35,283 nt of DNA from Pseudomonas avellanae BPIC 631 (lineage in GTDB: Bacteria; Pseudomonadota; Gammaproteobacteria; Pseudomonadales; Pseudomonadaceae): positions 1-35,283 of the forward strand of contig NZ_ATDK01000013.1 in the NCBI RefSeq assembly GCF_000444135.1, given 5' to 3'. Below are positions 27,368 through 35,283 of the stretch, in pieces. Under the pieces are notes generated by a model. It searched no databases and had not been told where the DNA came from. It saw nothing but the letters and a program-made list of their open reading frames with translations. Both the position numbers and the translations under genes were made by a program. Each line of letters opens with the position of its first letter. The stretch's first letter is position 1.

Positions 27368-28132
27368 ATGACTTCCACCGTATTCATCACGGGCGCTACT
27401 TCCGGTTTCGGTGAGGCCTGCGCCCGCCGTTTTGCCGACGCGGGCTGGTCGCTGATATTGACCGGTCGCCGTAAAGACCGTCTGGATGCCTTGAGTGCCG
27501 AGCTGTCGAAGCAGACTAAAGTCCATACGCTGGTGCTGGATGTGCGTGACCGCAAGGCGATGGAGAGTGCCCTCGGCGATTTGCCTGAGGATTTCGCCAG
27601 CATTCGCGGGCTGATCAACAACGCGGGTCTGGCGCTGGGCATCGACCCTGCGCCCAAGTGCGATCTGGATGACTGGGACACCATGATCGACACCAACGTG
27701 AAGGGCCTGGTGTACACCACTCGTCTGTTGCTGCCACGCCTGATCGCGCACGGTCGCGGCGCGAGCATCGTCAACCTGGGTTCGGTGGCCGGTAACTACC
27801 CGTATCCGGGCGGCAACGTGTATGGCGGCACCAAGGCGTTTGTCGGCCAGTTCTCGCTGAACCTGCGCAACGACCTGATCGGCACGGGTGTGCGAGTCAC
27901 CAACCTGGAGCCAGGTTTGTGCGAGAGCGAGTTTTCGCTGGTGCGTTTCGGCGGCGATCAGGCCAAGTATGACGCCACCTACGCAGGTGCCGAGCCGATC
28001 CAGCCACAGGACATCGCTGACACCATTTTCTGGATCATGAACACACCAGCGCACGTCAACATCAACAGTCTGGAGCTGATGCCCGTCAGCCAGACCTGGG
28101 CCGGTTTTGCGATTGATCGCAATCGCGGCTGA
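27368..28132 (+). CDS. Short-chain dehydrogenase/reductase, YdfG-like
   Basis: NADP-type oxidoreductase of the classical SDR family. It resembles YdfG, which oxidises serine, threonine and 3-hydroxy acids and reduces malonic semialdehyde. The 254-residue product has the dinucleotide loop TGATSGFG (8-15), an Arg pair after the second strand (TGRRKDR) consistent with NADP, NNAG (near 88-91), and the catalytic residues Ser in NLGSVAG, Tyr152 and Lys156 (YGGTK). The ribosome site AGGAG is well placed. It seems to be a single-gene unit, with its promoter in the stretch described just before. The exact substrate is inferred only from family resemblance. Confidence 0.88.
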   Translation: MTSTVFITGATSGFGEACARRFADAGWSLILTGRRKDRLDALSAELSKQTKVHTLVLDVRDRKAMESALGDLPEDFASIRGLINNAGLALGIDPAPKCDLDDWDTMIDTNVKGLVYTTRLLLPRLIAHGRGASIVNLGSVAGNYPYPGGNVYGGTKAFVGQFSLNLRNDLIGTGVRVTNLEPGLCESEFSLVRFGGDQAKYDATYAGAEPIQPQDIADTIFWIMNTPAHVNINSLELMPVSQTWAGFAIDRNRG

Positions 28133-28139
28133 CCGTCCT

Positions 28140-28167
28140 GCTGATCGAGCGTTACAGCTCGATCAGC
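28140..28167. terminator. Convergent hairpin between the SDR and AGE genes
   Basis: GCTGATCGAGC (28140-28150) and GCTCGATCAGC (28157-28167) form a perfect 11-base stem around GTTACA, between two converging genes. The right arm contains the stop codon of the minus-strand gene. There is no T-run on either side, so its strength as a terminator is uncertain. Confidence 0.6.
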
Positions 28168-29341
28168 CCTCTACAGGCGCATGCGGCGGGAAGGCGGTGA
28201 CGAAGCGGTTCTCGGCAAAGTCTGCCATACCGATGTAACACGTTGCCAGATGGTAAGGCGTGGTCGAAGGCATGTCGCTGCGACTGACCGTACCGTCGGG
28301 CTCCACGCACTCGTTCCAGCCTTTGGCATGCAGAAAGCGCCGCTCAAAAGCCTGTAACTGCTTCAGTAGCCTGGCTTCGCTTTCAGGCCTTAGCGCCATT
28401 GCCCGCAAATATTCCGCCTGCGCCCAGATACGCTGGGTAGCGTCGCGCACTGATCCGTCCAGCGTCAGCGTGGCCGTGACCGCGCCGCTCTGTGCATCAA
28501 CGCCTTGTGCCTGCGCGTAAGCAAACGCACGGGTCATGGATTCGTGCAGCTCGCGGCCGTGCAGGTCGGGCGAGGATTGCAGCAGGAAAAACCATTCGAA
28601 CTGATGGCCCGGCTCGTACCAGTTATCCACAGCGCCCAGCGGTTTCTCCAGCATCACGCCGGTTGCCGTGTCGACAAAGCGGCGTTGCATGTGGATAACC
28701 AGCGCATCCATTGCCGCCTGGGTGGCCGGATCGGCGCGCACCGACAGCGTCGCCAGAAAGGCTTCGGCCAGGTGCATCAGGGGGTTCTGCAACGGGCCGC
28801 TGCCCAGCGTCGACCAGTCTTCATCGAGTTGCGCTTCGTATAGCCCGTCATCGTCGGCAAAGCGTTCAGCTACCACGTTGAGCGCTGCGTTGAGCACTGA
28901 CTCGGCGAGCGGGTCGCGCACCTTGGCCCAGTAATGCGCGCAGGCAAAAATGATGAAGGCGTGTGTATAGAGGTCCTTGCGGCGATCCAGTGGCGTGCCC
29001 TGTGGGTCAATGCTGTAGAACCAGCCGCCGTGCTCGGCATCATGGAAATGCTGTTGCAAAGAGCGGAACAGCGCGCCAGCCCGGGTCTGCGCATTCGGCA
29101 CATCAGGGTTACCGGTCAGGCTGGAAAACAGGAACAACTGCCGCGCACAGGCCATCGCCCGATAGCGTTGCGGCGGCAACGGCTGATCGTTGGCATCCAG
29201 TGCTTCGTAAGGCAGCGCCAGTTGCGCATTCCAGCCCGGCCCCTGCCAGAGCGGCACGACGACTTGCAGGAAATGCGCCTGCAAGGCCGCGAGTGCGGCG
29301 GTCAGTTCAGGGCTGGGGGCAGAGCTGGAAACATGAGGCAT
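28163..29341 (-). CDS. AGE-family epimerase/isomerase
   Basis: Member of the N-acylglucosamine 2-epimerase / mannose isomerase family, (alpha/alpha)6-barrel enzymes that interconvert sugars, for example mannose and fructose. With the ATG at 29341 the protein has 392 residues, typical of the family. Recognisable parts are YRAMACARQLFLFS, HGGWFYSIDPQGTP, KDLYTHAFIIFACAHY, the active-site segment YEPGHQFEWFFLL, and RIWAQAEYLRAMAL. The frame stays open further upstream through repeat DNA and an in-frame ATG at 29377 is possible, but neither start has a clear ribosome site. No sugar genes are nearby to indicate the substrate. Confidence 0.85.
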   Translation of the reverse strand: MPHVSSSAPSPELTAALAALQAHFLQVVVPLWQGPGWNAQLALPYEALDANDQPLPPQRYRAMACARQLFLFSSLTGNPDVPNAQTRAGALFRSLQQHFHDAEHGGWFYSIDPQGTPLDRRKDLYTHAFIIFACAHYWAKVRDPLAESVLNAALNVVAERFADDDGLYEAQLDEDWSTLGSGPLQNPLMHLAEAFLATLSVRADPATQAAMDALVIHMQRRFVDTATGVMLEKPLGAVDNWYEPGHQFEWFFLLQSSPDLHGRELHESMTRAFAYAQAQGVDAQSGAVTATLTLDGSVRDATQRIWAQAEYLRAMALRPESEARLLKQLQAFERRFLHAKGWNECVEPDGTVSRSDMPSTTPYHLATCYIGMADFAENRFVTAFPPHAPVEG

Positions 29342-29439
29342 CGGCGGGCATCGCGGCAGTGTCGAAGTGCGCAGCATGTTATCAGGATTGCTGCGCCGGT
29401 GAGTATTCAGGACGCTGCGCTTGCACTGCTCGTTACTTA

Positions 29440-29570
29440 CGCTCCAGCGTGGCAATGCGGGTCGCGACGCTCTGCGTCGCAAGAGGACGCGGAGCGCCCA
29501 GAACGGCATGCGACGCAGAGCGTCGCACGATATTGAGATTATCGTTGCGCACGCTCCAGCGTTGGCACGA
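29440..29570 (+). repeat. Dispersed repeat, CGATA/TATCG core, copy 4 (double)
   Basis: ACGCTCCAGCGTGGCAATGC, a GCGACGCTCTGCGTCGC palindrome and GGACGCGGAGCGCCCAGAA lead to GCGACGCAGAGCGTCGC. The core CGATATTGAGATTATCG (one base shorter than elsewhere) and CACGCTCCAGCGTTGG follow. It appears to be one complete unit preceded by the tail of another. It fills most of the gap between the AGE and hupE genes. Confidence 0.8.
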
Positions 29571-29580
29571 GAGTCAGTTA

Positions 29581-30153
29581 TCAGCCCGCCAGCAACCACA
29601 CACCCGTCGCCGCCGAGGCTGCGCCAGCGATGCGCACCAGTGGCGCAGCCGCTTTTGGCAGCACGCGCACCACGGCGTAGCCCGCTGCATGCAGTGCAGC
29701 AGTCGCCGCCACGAAACCGGCTGCGTACGCCCATGGGCTGGACATGTCAGGCAGCTCAAGACCGTGCGCCACGCCGTGGAACAACGCGAACAAGGCTGTA
29801 GCCGCCATTGCCAATGCCAGCGGAGGACGAACCGCCAGTGCCACCGCCAGGCCCAGCGCCAGTACCGAGGCCGCAATGCCGCTTTCCAGTGCTGGCAGGT
29901 TCAGGCCCTCAAAGCCCAGCAGGCCGCCGATCAGCATGGTGCCGACGAAGGTGCACGGCAACGCCCAGCGCGCTGCGCCCTGTTGCTGCGCAGCCCACAA
30001 GCCGACCGCCAGCATCGCCAGCAAATGATCCAGCCCGCCGAGCGGATGGCTGATGCCGGCGATCAAGCCGTTATCGCCATGACCGGGGTGAGCCAGGGCC
30101 AAAGTAGGCACCAACAGAAGGGCGAGGGCGCCCAGAGCTTTTTTGTAGTTCAT
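29581..30153 (-). CDS. HupE/UreJ-family membrane protein, probable nickel permease
   Basis: The 190-residue product has an N-terminal signal-like segment (1-21, ending ALA) followed by HPGHGDN, then about six membrane helices. The conserved HPLGGLDHLLAMLAVGLWA is followed by FALFHGVAHGLEL, whose His and Asp residues are thought to bind nickel. It lies 24 bases after ureG as the last gene of ureE-ureF-ureG-hupE, so nickel supply to urease is the likely role. HupE relatives also serve hydrogenases, but none is seen here. Confidence 0.9.
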   Translation of the reverse strand: MNYKKALGALALLLVPTLALAHPGHGDNGLIAGISHPLGGLDHLLAMLAVGLWAAQQQGAARWALPCTFVGTMLIGGLLGFEGLNLPALESGIAASVLALGLAVALAVRPPLALAMAATALFALFHGVAHGLELPDMSSPWAYAAGFVAATAALHAAGYAVVRVLPKAAAPLVRIAGAASAATGVWLLAG

Positions 30154-30177
30154 CGACGGGTTCCTTGTGGGTTGAAT

Positions 30178-30795
30178 TCAGGCGGCCGTAGTCAGCAGGC
30201 CCTGGCGCTCGATAAAGGCAATGATCTGTTCCAGACCCTGACCGGTTTTCTGGTTGCTGAAGACGAACGGCTTTTCGCCACGCATTTTGCGCGTGTCGCT
30301 GTCCATCATCTCCAGCGAAGCACCTACCAGCGGCGCAAGGTCGATCTTGTTGATCACCAGCAGGTCGGACTTGCAAATCCCAGGCCCGCCTTTACGCGGC
30401 AGCTTGTCGCCTGCCGACACGTCGATCACGTAGATGGTCAGGTCGGACAGCTCTGGGCTGAAGGTCGCGGAAAGGTTATCGCCACCGGATTCGACGATGA
30501 TCATGTCCAGCCCCTCGAAACGACGATTGAGCTGATCAACGGCTTCAAGGTTGATCGAGGCATCTTCACGAATGGCTGTGTGCGGGCAGCCACCGGTTTC
30601 AACACCGATGATGCGTTCTGGTGCCAGTGCTTCGTTGCGCACCAGAAAGTCGGCGTCTTCGCGGGTGTAGATATCGTTGGTCACGACCGCCAGGTTGTAG
30701 CGTTCACGCAGGGCCAGACACAGGGCCAGGGTCAGGGCGGTCTTACCGGACCCGACCGGGCCACCGATGCCGACGCGCAGAGGTTGGCTGTTCAT
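30178..30795 (-). CDS. ureG: Urease accessory GTPase UreG
   Basis: GTPase that drives nickel insertion into the urease active site with UreF and UreD/H. The 205-residue product has P-loop GPVGSGKT (12-19), the nickel-binding Cys-Pro-His in [30 protein letters not shown], and the guanine motif [11 protein letters not shown] start it at [12 protein letters not shown] because an in-frame ATG four codons earlier forms part of the GGAGAA ribosome site. It lies 21 bases after ureF. Confidence 0.97.
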   Translation of the reverse strand: MNSQPLRVGIGGPVGSGKTALTLALCLALRERYNLAVVTNDIYTREDADFLVRNEALAPERIIGVETGGCPHTAIREDASINLEAVDQLNRRFEGLDMIIVESGGDNLSATFSPELSDLTIYVIDVSAGDKLPRKGGPGICKSDLLVINKIDLAPLVGASLEMMDSDTRKMRGEKPFVFSNQKTGQGLEQIIAFIERQGLLTTAA

Positions 30796-30816
30796 TGAGT
30801 TCTCCATAAAAGCTGA

Positions 30817-31491
30817 TCAGGACCGGAATAACCGGCTGTATTGACGTTCGTGGGCCATGCTCGCCAACGCCAGGCCAAAGGCCGCGCTGCCAGCAGGGTG
30901 AGTGTCTGGTGCGCTGGCATTGACCTGCGCCTGCTGCAACAACGGCAGCAGCTCGCTGGTCAGGCGCTGCGCGGCTTGTTGGCCTAGCGGCAGCGTTTTC
31001 ATCAGCACGGCCAACTGGTTTTCCAACCAGCTCCACAGCCACGCCGCCAGCGCGTCCTGCGGGCTGATCTGCCACGTGCGCGCAGCCAGCGCCCAGCCAA
31101 GGGCCAGATGCGGCTCTGTGGTCTGTTCCAGAAAGCGGCGGGCGTCGCGGTCCAGTTCAGGCAGGCCGTTGAGCAGCTGTTGCAGTGAGTAGCCCATCTG
31201 CCGGCTTTCCTGATGCAGCTCGCGGGTCTCGCGGCTGGCGCGATGTTGTTCGCTGACTTGCAGCAGTTGCCCCCAGTCGCCGACTGCCGCCGCTTCGCAA
31301 TGCGCCAACAGCAAGGGCGCCTCGAAACGGGCAAGGTTGAGCAATAACTGATCACCAATCCAGCGTCCTGCGGTCTGCGGATCAGTGACGATGGCGTGCT
31401 CCACGGCCATTTCCAGCCCTTGCGAGTAGCTGTAGCCGCCAATCGGCAGCTGCGGACTGGCCAGACGCAAGAGCGCCCAGGCGCTGTTCAC
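30817..31491 (-). CDS. ureF: Urease accessory protein UreF
   Basis: All-helical chaperone that links UreG to the urease-UreD complex and gates GTP hydrolysis. The 224-residue product has the opening LLRLASPQLPIGGYSYSQGLE, RETRELHQESRQMGYSLQQLL and the conserved ending GSAAFGLALASMAHERQYSRLFRS. It overlaps ureE by four bases. The urease subunits UreABC and the accessory UreD are not in this window. Confidence 0.95.
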   Translation of the reverse strand: MNSAWALLRLASPQLPIGGYSYSQGLEMAVEHAIVTDPQTAGRWIGDQLLLNLARFEAPLLLAHCEAAAVGDWGQLLQVSEQHRASRETRELHQESRQMGYSLQQLLNGLPELDRDARRFLEQTTEPHLALGWALAARTWQISPQDALAAWLWSWLENQLAVLMKTLPLGQQAAQRLTSELLPLLQQAQVNASAPDTHPAGSAAFGLALASMAHERQYSRLFRS

Positions 31492-31988
31492 TTGCGCACG
31501 CCGAACTGGTGCATGCGCGGCGGGTAGTTGAAGTCCTCTTCCCCTGCGCGTGAGTGATGATGCCCGCCACCATAAGCACCATGTTCCGGCTGGAACGGCG
31601 CTTCGATGGCTTCGATGGTCGCACCGAGTTGATCGAGCATGGCCTTGAGCACGTAATCGTCGAGCAGGCGCAGCCAGCCATCACCGACCTGCAGGGCAAC
31701 ATGGCGATTGCCAAGGTGATACGCCGCGCGCGTCAGCTCGAACGTGCTGCTGCAGGTGACGTGCATGAGCTTCTCGGGCCTTGCGCAAACACGCACGACT
31801 CGGCCGTCCTCTGCCCGCAGAAATTCGCCATCGCGCAAAGGCGACTGACCGCGTTGCAGGAACAGCCCTACGTCTTCGTTTTCTGCACTGAAGCAGCGCA
31901 AGCGACTTTTGCTGCGCGCTTCGAAATTTAAATGCAGCTCGGCGGCCCATTCGGCCTGAGGTTCGATTCGGTTGTGAATCACCAGCAT
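31488..31988 (-). CDS. ureE: Urease accessory nickel chaperone UreE
   Basis: Dimeric metallochaperone that hands nickel to UreG. The 166-residue product has the N-terminal peptide-binding-like domain (about 1-75) and the metal-binding domain (about 76-145), with the conserved YHLGNRHVALQV (central nickel histidine) and LRLLDDYVLKAMLDQLGA. A moderately His-rich tail follows (EHGAYGGGHHH). The ATG has GGAAG upstream. It is the first gene of the operon, about 27 bases downstream of the start predicted from a sigma-54 promoter. Confidence 0.95.
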   Translation of the reverse strand: MLVIHNRIEPQAEWAAELHLNFEARSKSRLRCFSAENEDVGLFLQRGQSPLRDGEFLRAEDGRVVRVCARPEKLMHVTCSSTFELTRAAYHLGNRHVALQVGDGWLRLLDDYVLKAMLDQLGATIEAIEAPFQPEHGAYGGGHHHSRAGEEDFNYPPRMHQFGVRK

Positions 31989-32025
31989 CAGATAGCTTCC
32001 AGCCCATTGCGATGCTTCAAATCAG

Positions 32026-32041
32026 AGCAAGGGGCTTGCCA
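32026..32041 (-). promoter_or_regulatory. Sigma-54 promoter of ureEFG-hupE
   Basis: On the minus strand the sequence is TGGCAAGCCCCTTGCT, one mismatch from TGGCACG-N4-TTGCW, with GG (32040-32039) and GC (32028-32027) 12 bases apart. Transcription would start near 32016, about 27 bases before the ureE ATG. Confidence 0.7.
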
Positions 32042-32106
32042 ACAGTCCAGGCTGTAGGAAATTGCCGGTGAGAATGGCTGATTTTGATCAGGTGTGTTGT
32101 TGTGGA

Positions 32107-32121
32107 GCGCCTTAATGGTGC
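32107..32121 (-). promoter_or_regulatory. NtrC-like site upstream of ureE
   Basis: Read on the minus strand it is GCAC-CATTAAG-GCGC, seven of eight core bases of GCAC-N7-GTGC, centred about 98 bases upstream of the predicted start. A second GCAC half-site (GCGCACC on the minus strand) lies at 32147-32153. Confidence 0.45.
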
Positions 32122-32172
32122 GCGGCTTTAAAAATGCTTTATTTAGGTGCGCGCATTGTTTTCAACTGACGC

Positions 32173-32805
32173 TCAATCATGACTGCCAAGCCCGCGCCAG
32201 TGCCGCGCGCCAATAAATATAAAGCGCAATTGCTGGGTGATCTTCGCCTGTGGCGTCAAGTGCGGGGCCAGCGAGGCGGGTGGTGGGTCGATCAGTTCGG
32301 GGAGCATGGCGAACACGCTTTTCACCACCAGGTCGGCGATGATCGACAGTGCGTCGGCATTCAGGTGTTGCCACTTGGGCATCTTCGCCAGGTCGGCGGT
32401 CAGGTCAGCGCTAATGCCTTCGCGCAGCGCGCCGAGCGCCTGACGCACCTTGAGCGAGCCGCCGTATTGTTCGCGGGCCAGAAACAGAAACTGCGAACGG
32501 TTGGCCGCCACACGCTCAAGAAATATCTTCACCGAGGCGCGAATCAGGCCGCCCATGGCGAATTCGTTATGGCGCACCAGCCGGATGGTTTCGCGAAAAG
32601 TCTGGCCGACCTCGATGACCAACGCCAGACCCAACTGATCCATGTCCTCGAAATGCCGATAGAAACCGGTCGGTACGATGCCCGCCGTGCGCGCCACTTC
32701 GCGCAGGCTGAGGCTGCCAAACCCGCAGCCACTCTCCATCAACTGATGGGCGGCATCCAGCAAGGCTCGGCGGGTCTGTTGTTTCTGTTCGGCGCGGGGC
32801 AGCAT
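32173..32805 (-). CDS. desT: TetR-family regulator, DesT/FabR-like
   Basis: The 210-residue product has a TetR helix-turn-helix (about 10-60; RRALLDAAHQLMESG, SLSLREVARTAGIVPTGFYRHFEDMDQLGLAL). The acyl-CoA-sensing C-domain follows, with NRSQFLFLAREQYGGSLKVRQAL and DLVVKSVFAMLPELIDPP. This pattern fits P. aeruginosa DesT, which lies next to ureE there too and controls the desCB acyl-CoA desaturase operon and fab genes according to the ratio of saturated to unsaturated acyl-CoA. Here the other neighbour is an AsmA gene and no desaturase is present. Stop and start give a normal length. A palindrome 29 bases upstream may be its operator. Confidence 0.85.
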   Translation of the reverse strand: MLPRAEQKQQTRRALLDAAHQLMESGCGFGSLSLREVARTAGIVPTGFYRHFEDMDQLGLALVIEVGQTFRETIRLVRHNEFAMGGLIRASVKIFLERVAANRSQFLFLAREQYGGSLKVRQALGALREGISADLTADLAKMPKWQHLNADALSIIADLVVKSVFAMLPELIDPPPASLAPHLTPQAKITQQLRFIFIGARHWRGLGSHD

Positions 32806-32833
32806 GGTTCAAATGTTTCTTGGAATAGGCGCC

Positions 32834-32853
32834 AGCACTTTAGCAAATGCGCT
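32834..32853. promoter_or_regulatory. Candidate DesT operator
   Basis: AGCACTTTAGCAAATGCGCT is symmetric in seven of ten base pairs, with AGC...GCT ends as in FabR/DesT operators, and lies in the divergent gap between desT and the AsmA gene. It could control either. The match to a published operator was not tested. Confidence 0.4.
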
Positions 32854-33026
32854 TTGCCCGCGTCGAAAGGGTTTTCAGGCAAGCCCTCACGCCAACGGGA
32901 CAGCATCAGTACTGGCCTTTGGCTGGAATTCGTATTCAAATCAAACCCTCGGCGCGCTTGTCAGTCGAACATTCATGTCGTACTCAGCGCGCCAGGGTCG
33001 GGGCGCTGTTTTCTGGAGAGTCACGC

Positions 33027-35093
33027 ATGACGCGCAGCCGCAAGATTTTCGCCTGGACGGGCACCACACTTCTGTTGGTGCTCGCTGTACTGGTCATTGT
33101 GATCATCACTTTCGACTGGAATCGCATCAAGCCCACCCTCAACGAGAAAGTCAGCGAAGCGCTGCATCGTCCGTTCGCCATCAATGGCGATCTGGATGTG
33201 CGCTGGACTCGCGAGCCGGAGCTGGGCGGCTGGCGCGCCTGGGTGCCGTCGCCGCACTTCGTTGCGGATGACCTGACGCTAGGCAATCCTGACTGGTCGA
33301 AAACGCCACAGATGGTCAACCTCAAGCATGTCGAATTTCGACTGTCGCTGCTGCCTTTGCTGGTTCAGCAAGTGGTCATCCCGCGCATCGATCTGACCGG
33401 CCCGGAGGCCAAGCTTGAGCGTCTGGCTGATGGCCGTGCCAACTGGGTGTTCGATTTGCCCAAGTCCGACCCGAATGCCGAGCCCTCCAAATGGGTGATC
33501 GATATCGGCGCGATCAAGTTCGACAAAGGGCTGGTCAGTTTCAATGACCAGACGTTGAATGCCAATCTGGATGTGGTGATCGACATGCTCGGCAAACCGA
33601 TCCCGTTCAGCGAAATCGTCGGCAGCAAAGAGGCGCAAAAAGCGCAGGAAAAGGGTGCCGTGCCTCAGGATTACGCGTTTGGCCTGGCTGTCAAAGGCCA
33701 GTACCACGGCCAGAAGCTGAGCGGCACCGGCAAAATCGGTGGCTTGCTGGCGCTGAAAGATGCCAGCCAGCCATTCCCGGTGCAGGCGGACGTCAAGATC
33801 GGCGACACCCACGCGGTGATCGCCGGCACCCTGACCGACCCGCAAAACCTCGGCGCGCTGGACCTGCGCCTGAAACTGTCCGGCGCAAGCCTGAGCAACC
33901 TGTACCCGCTGACCGGCGTGACCTTGCCGGACTCACCTGCTTATTCCACCGATGGTCGTCTGGTAGCCAAGCTGCATGATCCTGCAGGTGCCAACTTTCG
34001 CTATGAGGGCTTCAACGGCAAGATTGGCAACAGCGATATCCACGGTGACCTGGGCTACATCGCCAGTCAGCCGCGGCCGAAGCTGAGCGGCGTGTTGGTT
34101 TCCAATCAACTGCTGTTCAGCGACCTTGCGCCGCTGATCGGTGCCGACTCCAATGCCGCACAGAAAAAACGCGGCGGCGAAAGCAAGCAACCTTCGGGCA
34201 AGGTGCTGCCGGTCGAAGAGTTTCAGACCGACCGCTGGCGCGCGATGGGCGCCGACGTGGAATTCACCGGCAAACGCATCGTACAGAGCCCTGATCTGCC
34301 ATTTACCGACCTCTATACCCATCTTGTTCTCAACGACGGTCAGTTGAGCCTTGAGCCGCTGCGCTTTGGCGTGGCGGGCGGCAAGCTGGACGCCGATATC
34401 CGCCTCGACGGCCGTAACAAGCCGTTGCAGGGTAGGGCGAAGCTGTCGGCGCGCAACTTCAAACTCAAGCAACTGTTTCCGACCTTTGAGCCGATGAAAA
34501 CCAGTTTCGGTGAGTTGAACGGCGATGCCGACATCAGTGGCCGGGGCAATTCGATTGCGGCCTTGCTCGGCACCGCCAACGGCGAAATGAAAATGCTGGT
34601 CAACGATGGCGCGATCAGCCGCAGCCTGATGGAAATTGCCGGGCTCAACGTCGGCAACTACGTGGTAGGCAAGCTGTTTGGTGACAAGGATGTGAAGATC
34701 AACTGTGCGGCCTCCAACTTCGGCATCAAGGACGGGCTGGCGACCAGTCGCCTGTTCGTCTTCGACACCGAGAACGCCATCATCTACATCAATGGCACGG
34801 CGAACATGAAGACCGAGCAACTGGACCTGCAGATCAACCCGGAATCCAAGGGTTTCCGCGTGTTCTCGCTGCGCTCGCCGCTGTACGTCAACGGCCCGTT
34901 CGCCAAACCCAACGCCGGCGTGCAGTCCGGACCGTTGTTGTTGCGCGGTGCGGGCATGGTCCTGCTCGGTGCAACCGTCGGCCCGGTGGCCGGTTTGCTG
35001 GCATTGGTGGCGACCGGCGACAGTGAGCCAAACCAGTGCGGCCCGCTGCTTGAACAAATGCGCACCGGCAAGGCGCCGAAGACGGTGAAGTGA
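33027..35093 (+). CDS. AsmA-family protein
   Basis: Inner-membrane-anchored protein with a long periplasmic part. AsmA relatives are bridge-like lipid transfer proteins that affect outer-membrane lipid balance. The 688-residue product has a basic start (MTRSRKIFAW) and one membrane anchor (about 12-32). The AsmA N-domain follows (RIKPTLNEKVSEALHRPF, VRWTREPELGGWRAWVP, LPLLVQQVVIPRIDLTGP), then repeated beta-strand segments. The C-terminal AsmA region is FGELNGDADISGRGNSIAALLG to MKTEQLDLQINPESKGF, taken in parts. The ATG at 33027 has TGGAGAG just upstream and places the membrane anchor at the N-terminus. An open frame before it is not needed. It is divergent from desT, so shared control by acyl-chain status is possible but unproven. 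Confidence 0.9.
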   Translation: MTRSRKIFAWTGTTLLLVLAVLVIVIITFDWNRIKPTLNEKVSEALHRPFAINGDLDVRWTREPELGGWRAWVPSPHFVADDLTLGNPDWSKTPQMVNLKHVEFRLSLLPLLVQQVVIPRIDLTGPEAKLERLADGRANWVFDLPKSDPNAEPSKWVIDIGAIKFDKGLVSFNDQTLNANLDVVIDMLGKPIPFSEIVGSKEAQKAQEKGAVPQDYAFGLAVKGQYHGQKLSGTGKIGGLLALKDASQPFPVQADVKIGDTHAVIAGTLTDPQNLGALDLRLKLSGASLSNLYPLTGVTLPDSPAYSTDGRLVAKLHDPAGANFRYEGFNGKIGNSDIHGDLGYIASQPRPKLSGVLVSNQLLFSDLAPLIGADSNAAQKKRGGESKQPSGKVLPVEEFQTDRWRAMGADVEFTGKRIVQSPDLPFTDLYTHLVLNDGQLSLEPLRFGVAGGKLDADIRLDGRNKPLQGRAKLSARNFKLKQLFPTFEPMKTSFGELNGDADISGRGNSIAALLGTANGEMKMLVNDGAISRSLMEIAGLNVGNYVVGKLFGDKDVKINCAASNFGIKDGLATSRLFVFDTENAIIYINGTANMKTEQLDLQINPESKGFRVFSLRSPLYVNGPFAKPNAGVQSGPLLLRGAGMVLLGATVGPVAGLLALVATGDSEPNQCGPLLEQMRTGKAPKTVK

Positions 35094-35199
35094 TTTACAG
35101 AAATGCACTGTCGCGCTGGAGTGGTCAGCGTTATACACAAGTCCTGAAGAACCCGGAAGCGGGGCTGGCACCGTAGCATCAGGCCGAGTGGAGATTCCT

Positions 35200-35283
35200 G
35201 TGGGAGTGAGCTTGCTCACGAAAGCGATGGTCCACGCGGCCTATTTTCAGGGGGCTGTAATGGCCCCTTCGCGAGCAAGCTCG
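35200..35283. repeat. REP pair cut by the window end
   Basis: GTGGGAGTGAGCTTGCTCAC at 35200-35219 followed by GAAAGCG is a Pseudomonas REP unit. TTCGCGAGCAAGCTCG at 35268-35283 is the start of an inverted second unit. Between them is GGGGCTGTAATGGCCCC, another hairpin. The expected closing CTCCCAC lies beyond the window. Confidence 0.8.

Noticed and set aside
29342..29734. N-terminal extension of the AGE-family protein by up to 131 residues.
   Set aside because: The extension translates repeat DNA and reaches into the 3' end of hupE. The conserved part and the normal family length begin near 29341.
32847..33026. Longer start for the AsmA-family protein (60 extra residues).
   Set aside because: It overlaps the candidate desT operator, would place the membrane anchor internally, and the ATG at 33027 has a strong ribosome site.

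Overview
The window is a Pseudomonas chromosome segment, most likely from the P. syringae group. The evidence is the gene order (tRNA-Leu, rnr-rlmB, rpsF-rpsR-DUF2232-rplI-dnaB; azu, nadE, pncB, a LysR gene, a liv-type ABC operon; ureEFG next to a DesT-type regulator), the protein sequences, Pseudomonas REP elements and a dispersed repeat whose core is an inverted CGATA/TATCG. No phage, insertion sequence, integrase or CRISPR array was seen, and base composition looks even throughout.

Layout. Positions 1-18 are the 5' end of a minus-strand tRNA-Leu with its promoter. At 243-3625 lie rnr and rlmB (RNA decay and 23S rRNA methylation). At 3691-7434 is the ribosomal protein operon rpsF-rpsR-(DUF2232)-rplI, then a strong terminator and dnaB. 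At 7555-9864 is ygiQ (radical SAM). At 10331-17085 is a three-gene operon encoding a transglutaminase-like/DUF2126 putative amidoligase, a circularly permuted ATP-grasp/alpha-E fusion, and a second transglutaminase-like protein. Azurin follows at 17240. On the minus strand are pncB-nadE (NAD salvage) and a LysR regulator. At 21527-26648 is livKHMGF, a branched-chain amino acid/amide ABC importer. A 650-base gap with DnaA-box-like sites precedes an SDR gene. On the minus strand are an AGE-family isomerase and ureE-ureF-ureG-hupE (nickel and urease maturation), then a desT-like TetR gene. A plus-strand AsmA-family gene and a REP pair end the window.

The main result of the hunt is a shared regulatory signature. 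Three separate transcription units (the amidoligase/transglutaminase operon, the liv-type transporter and ureEFG-hupE) each have a sigma-54 promoter match with exact -24/-12 spacing (10278-10293, 21414-21429, 32026-32041). Each also has an NtrC-type GCAC-N7-GTGC site or near match 60-210 bases upstream. The window therefore looks like a nitrogen-limitation neighbourhood: uptake of organic nitrogen, release of ammonia from urea, and an uncharacterised amide-bond-making and amide-bond-cutting enzyme set. The linked ammonia-dependent NadE has no such signal.

Other points of interest are a phased array of five GGTTGC motifs upstream of livK, same-direction TGTGGA DnaA-box-like sites between livF and the SDR gene, a desT-like regulator without its usual desaturase partner, and a folded rpsF leader that may be the S6:S18 autoregulatory element. 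All calls come from reading the sequence; no searches were run.
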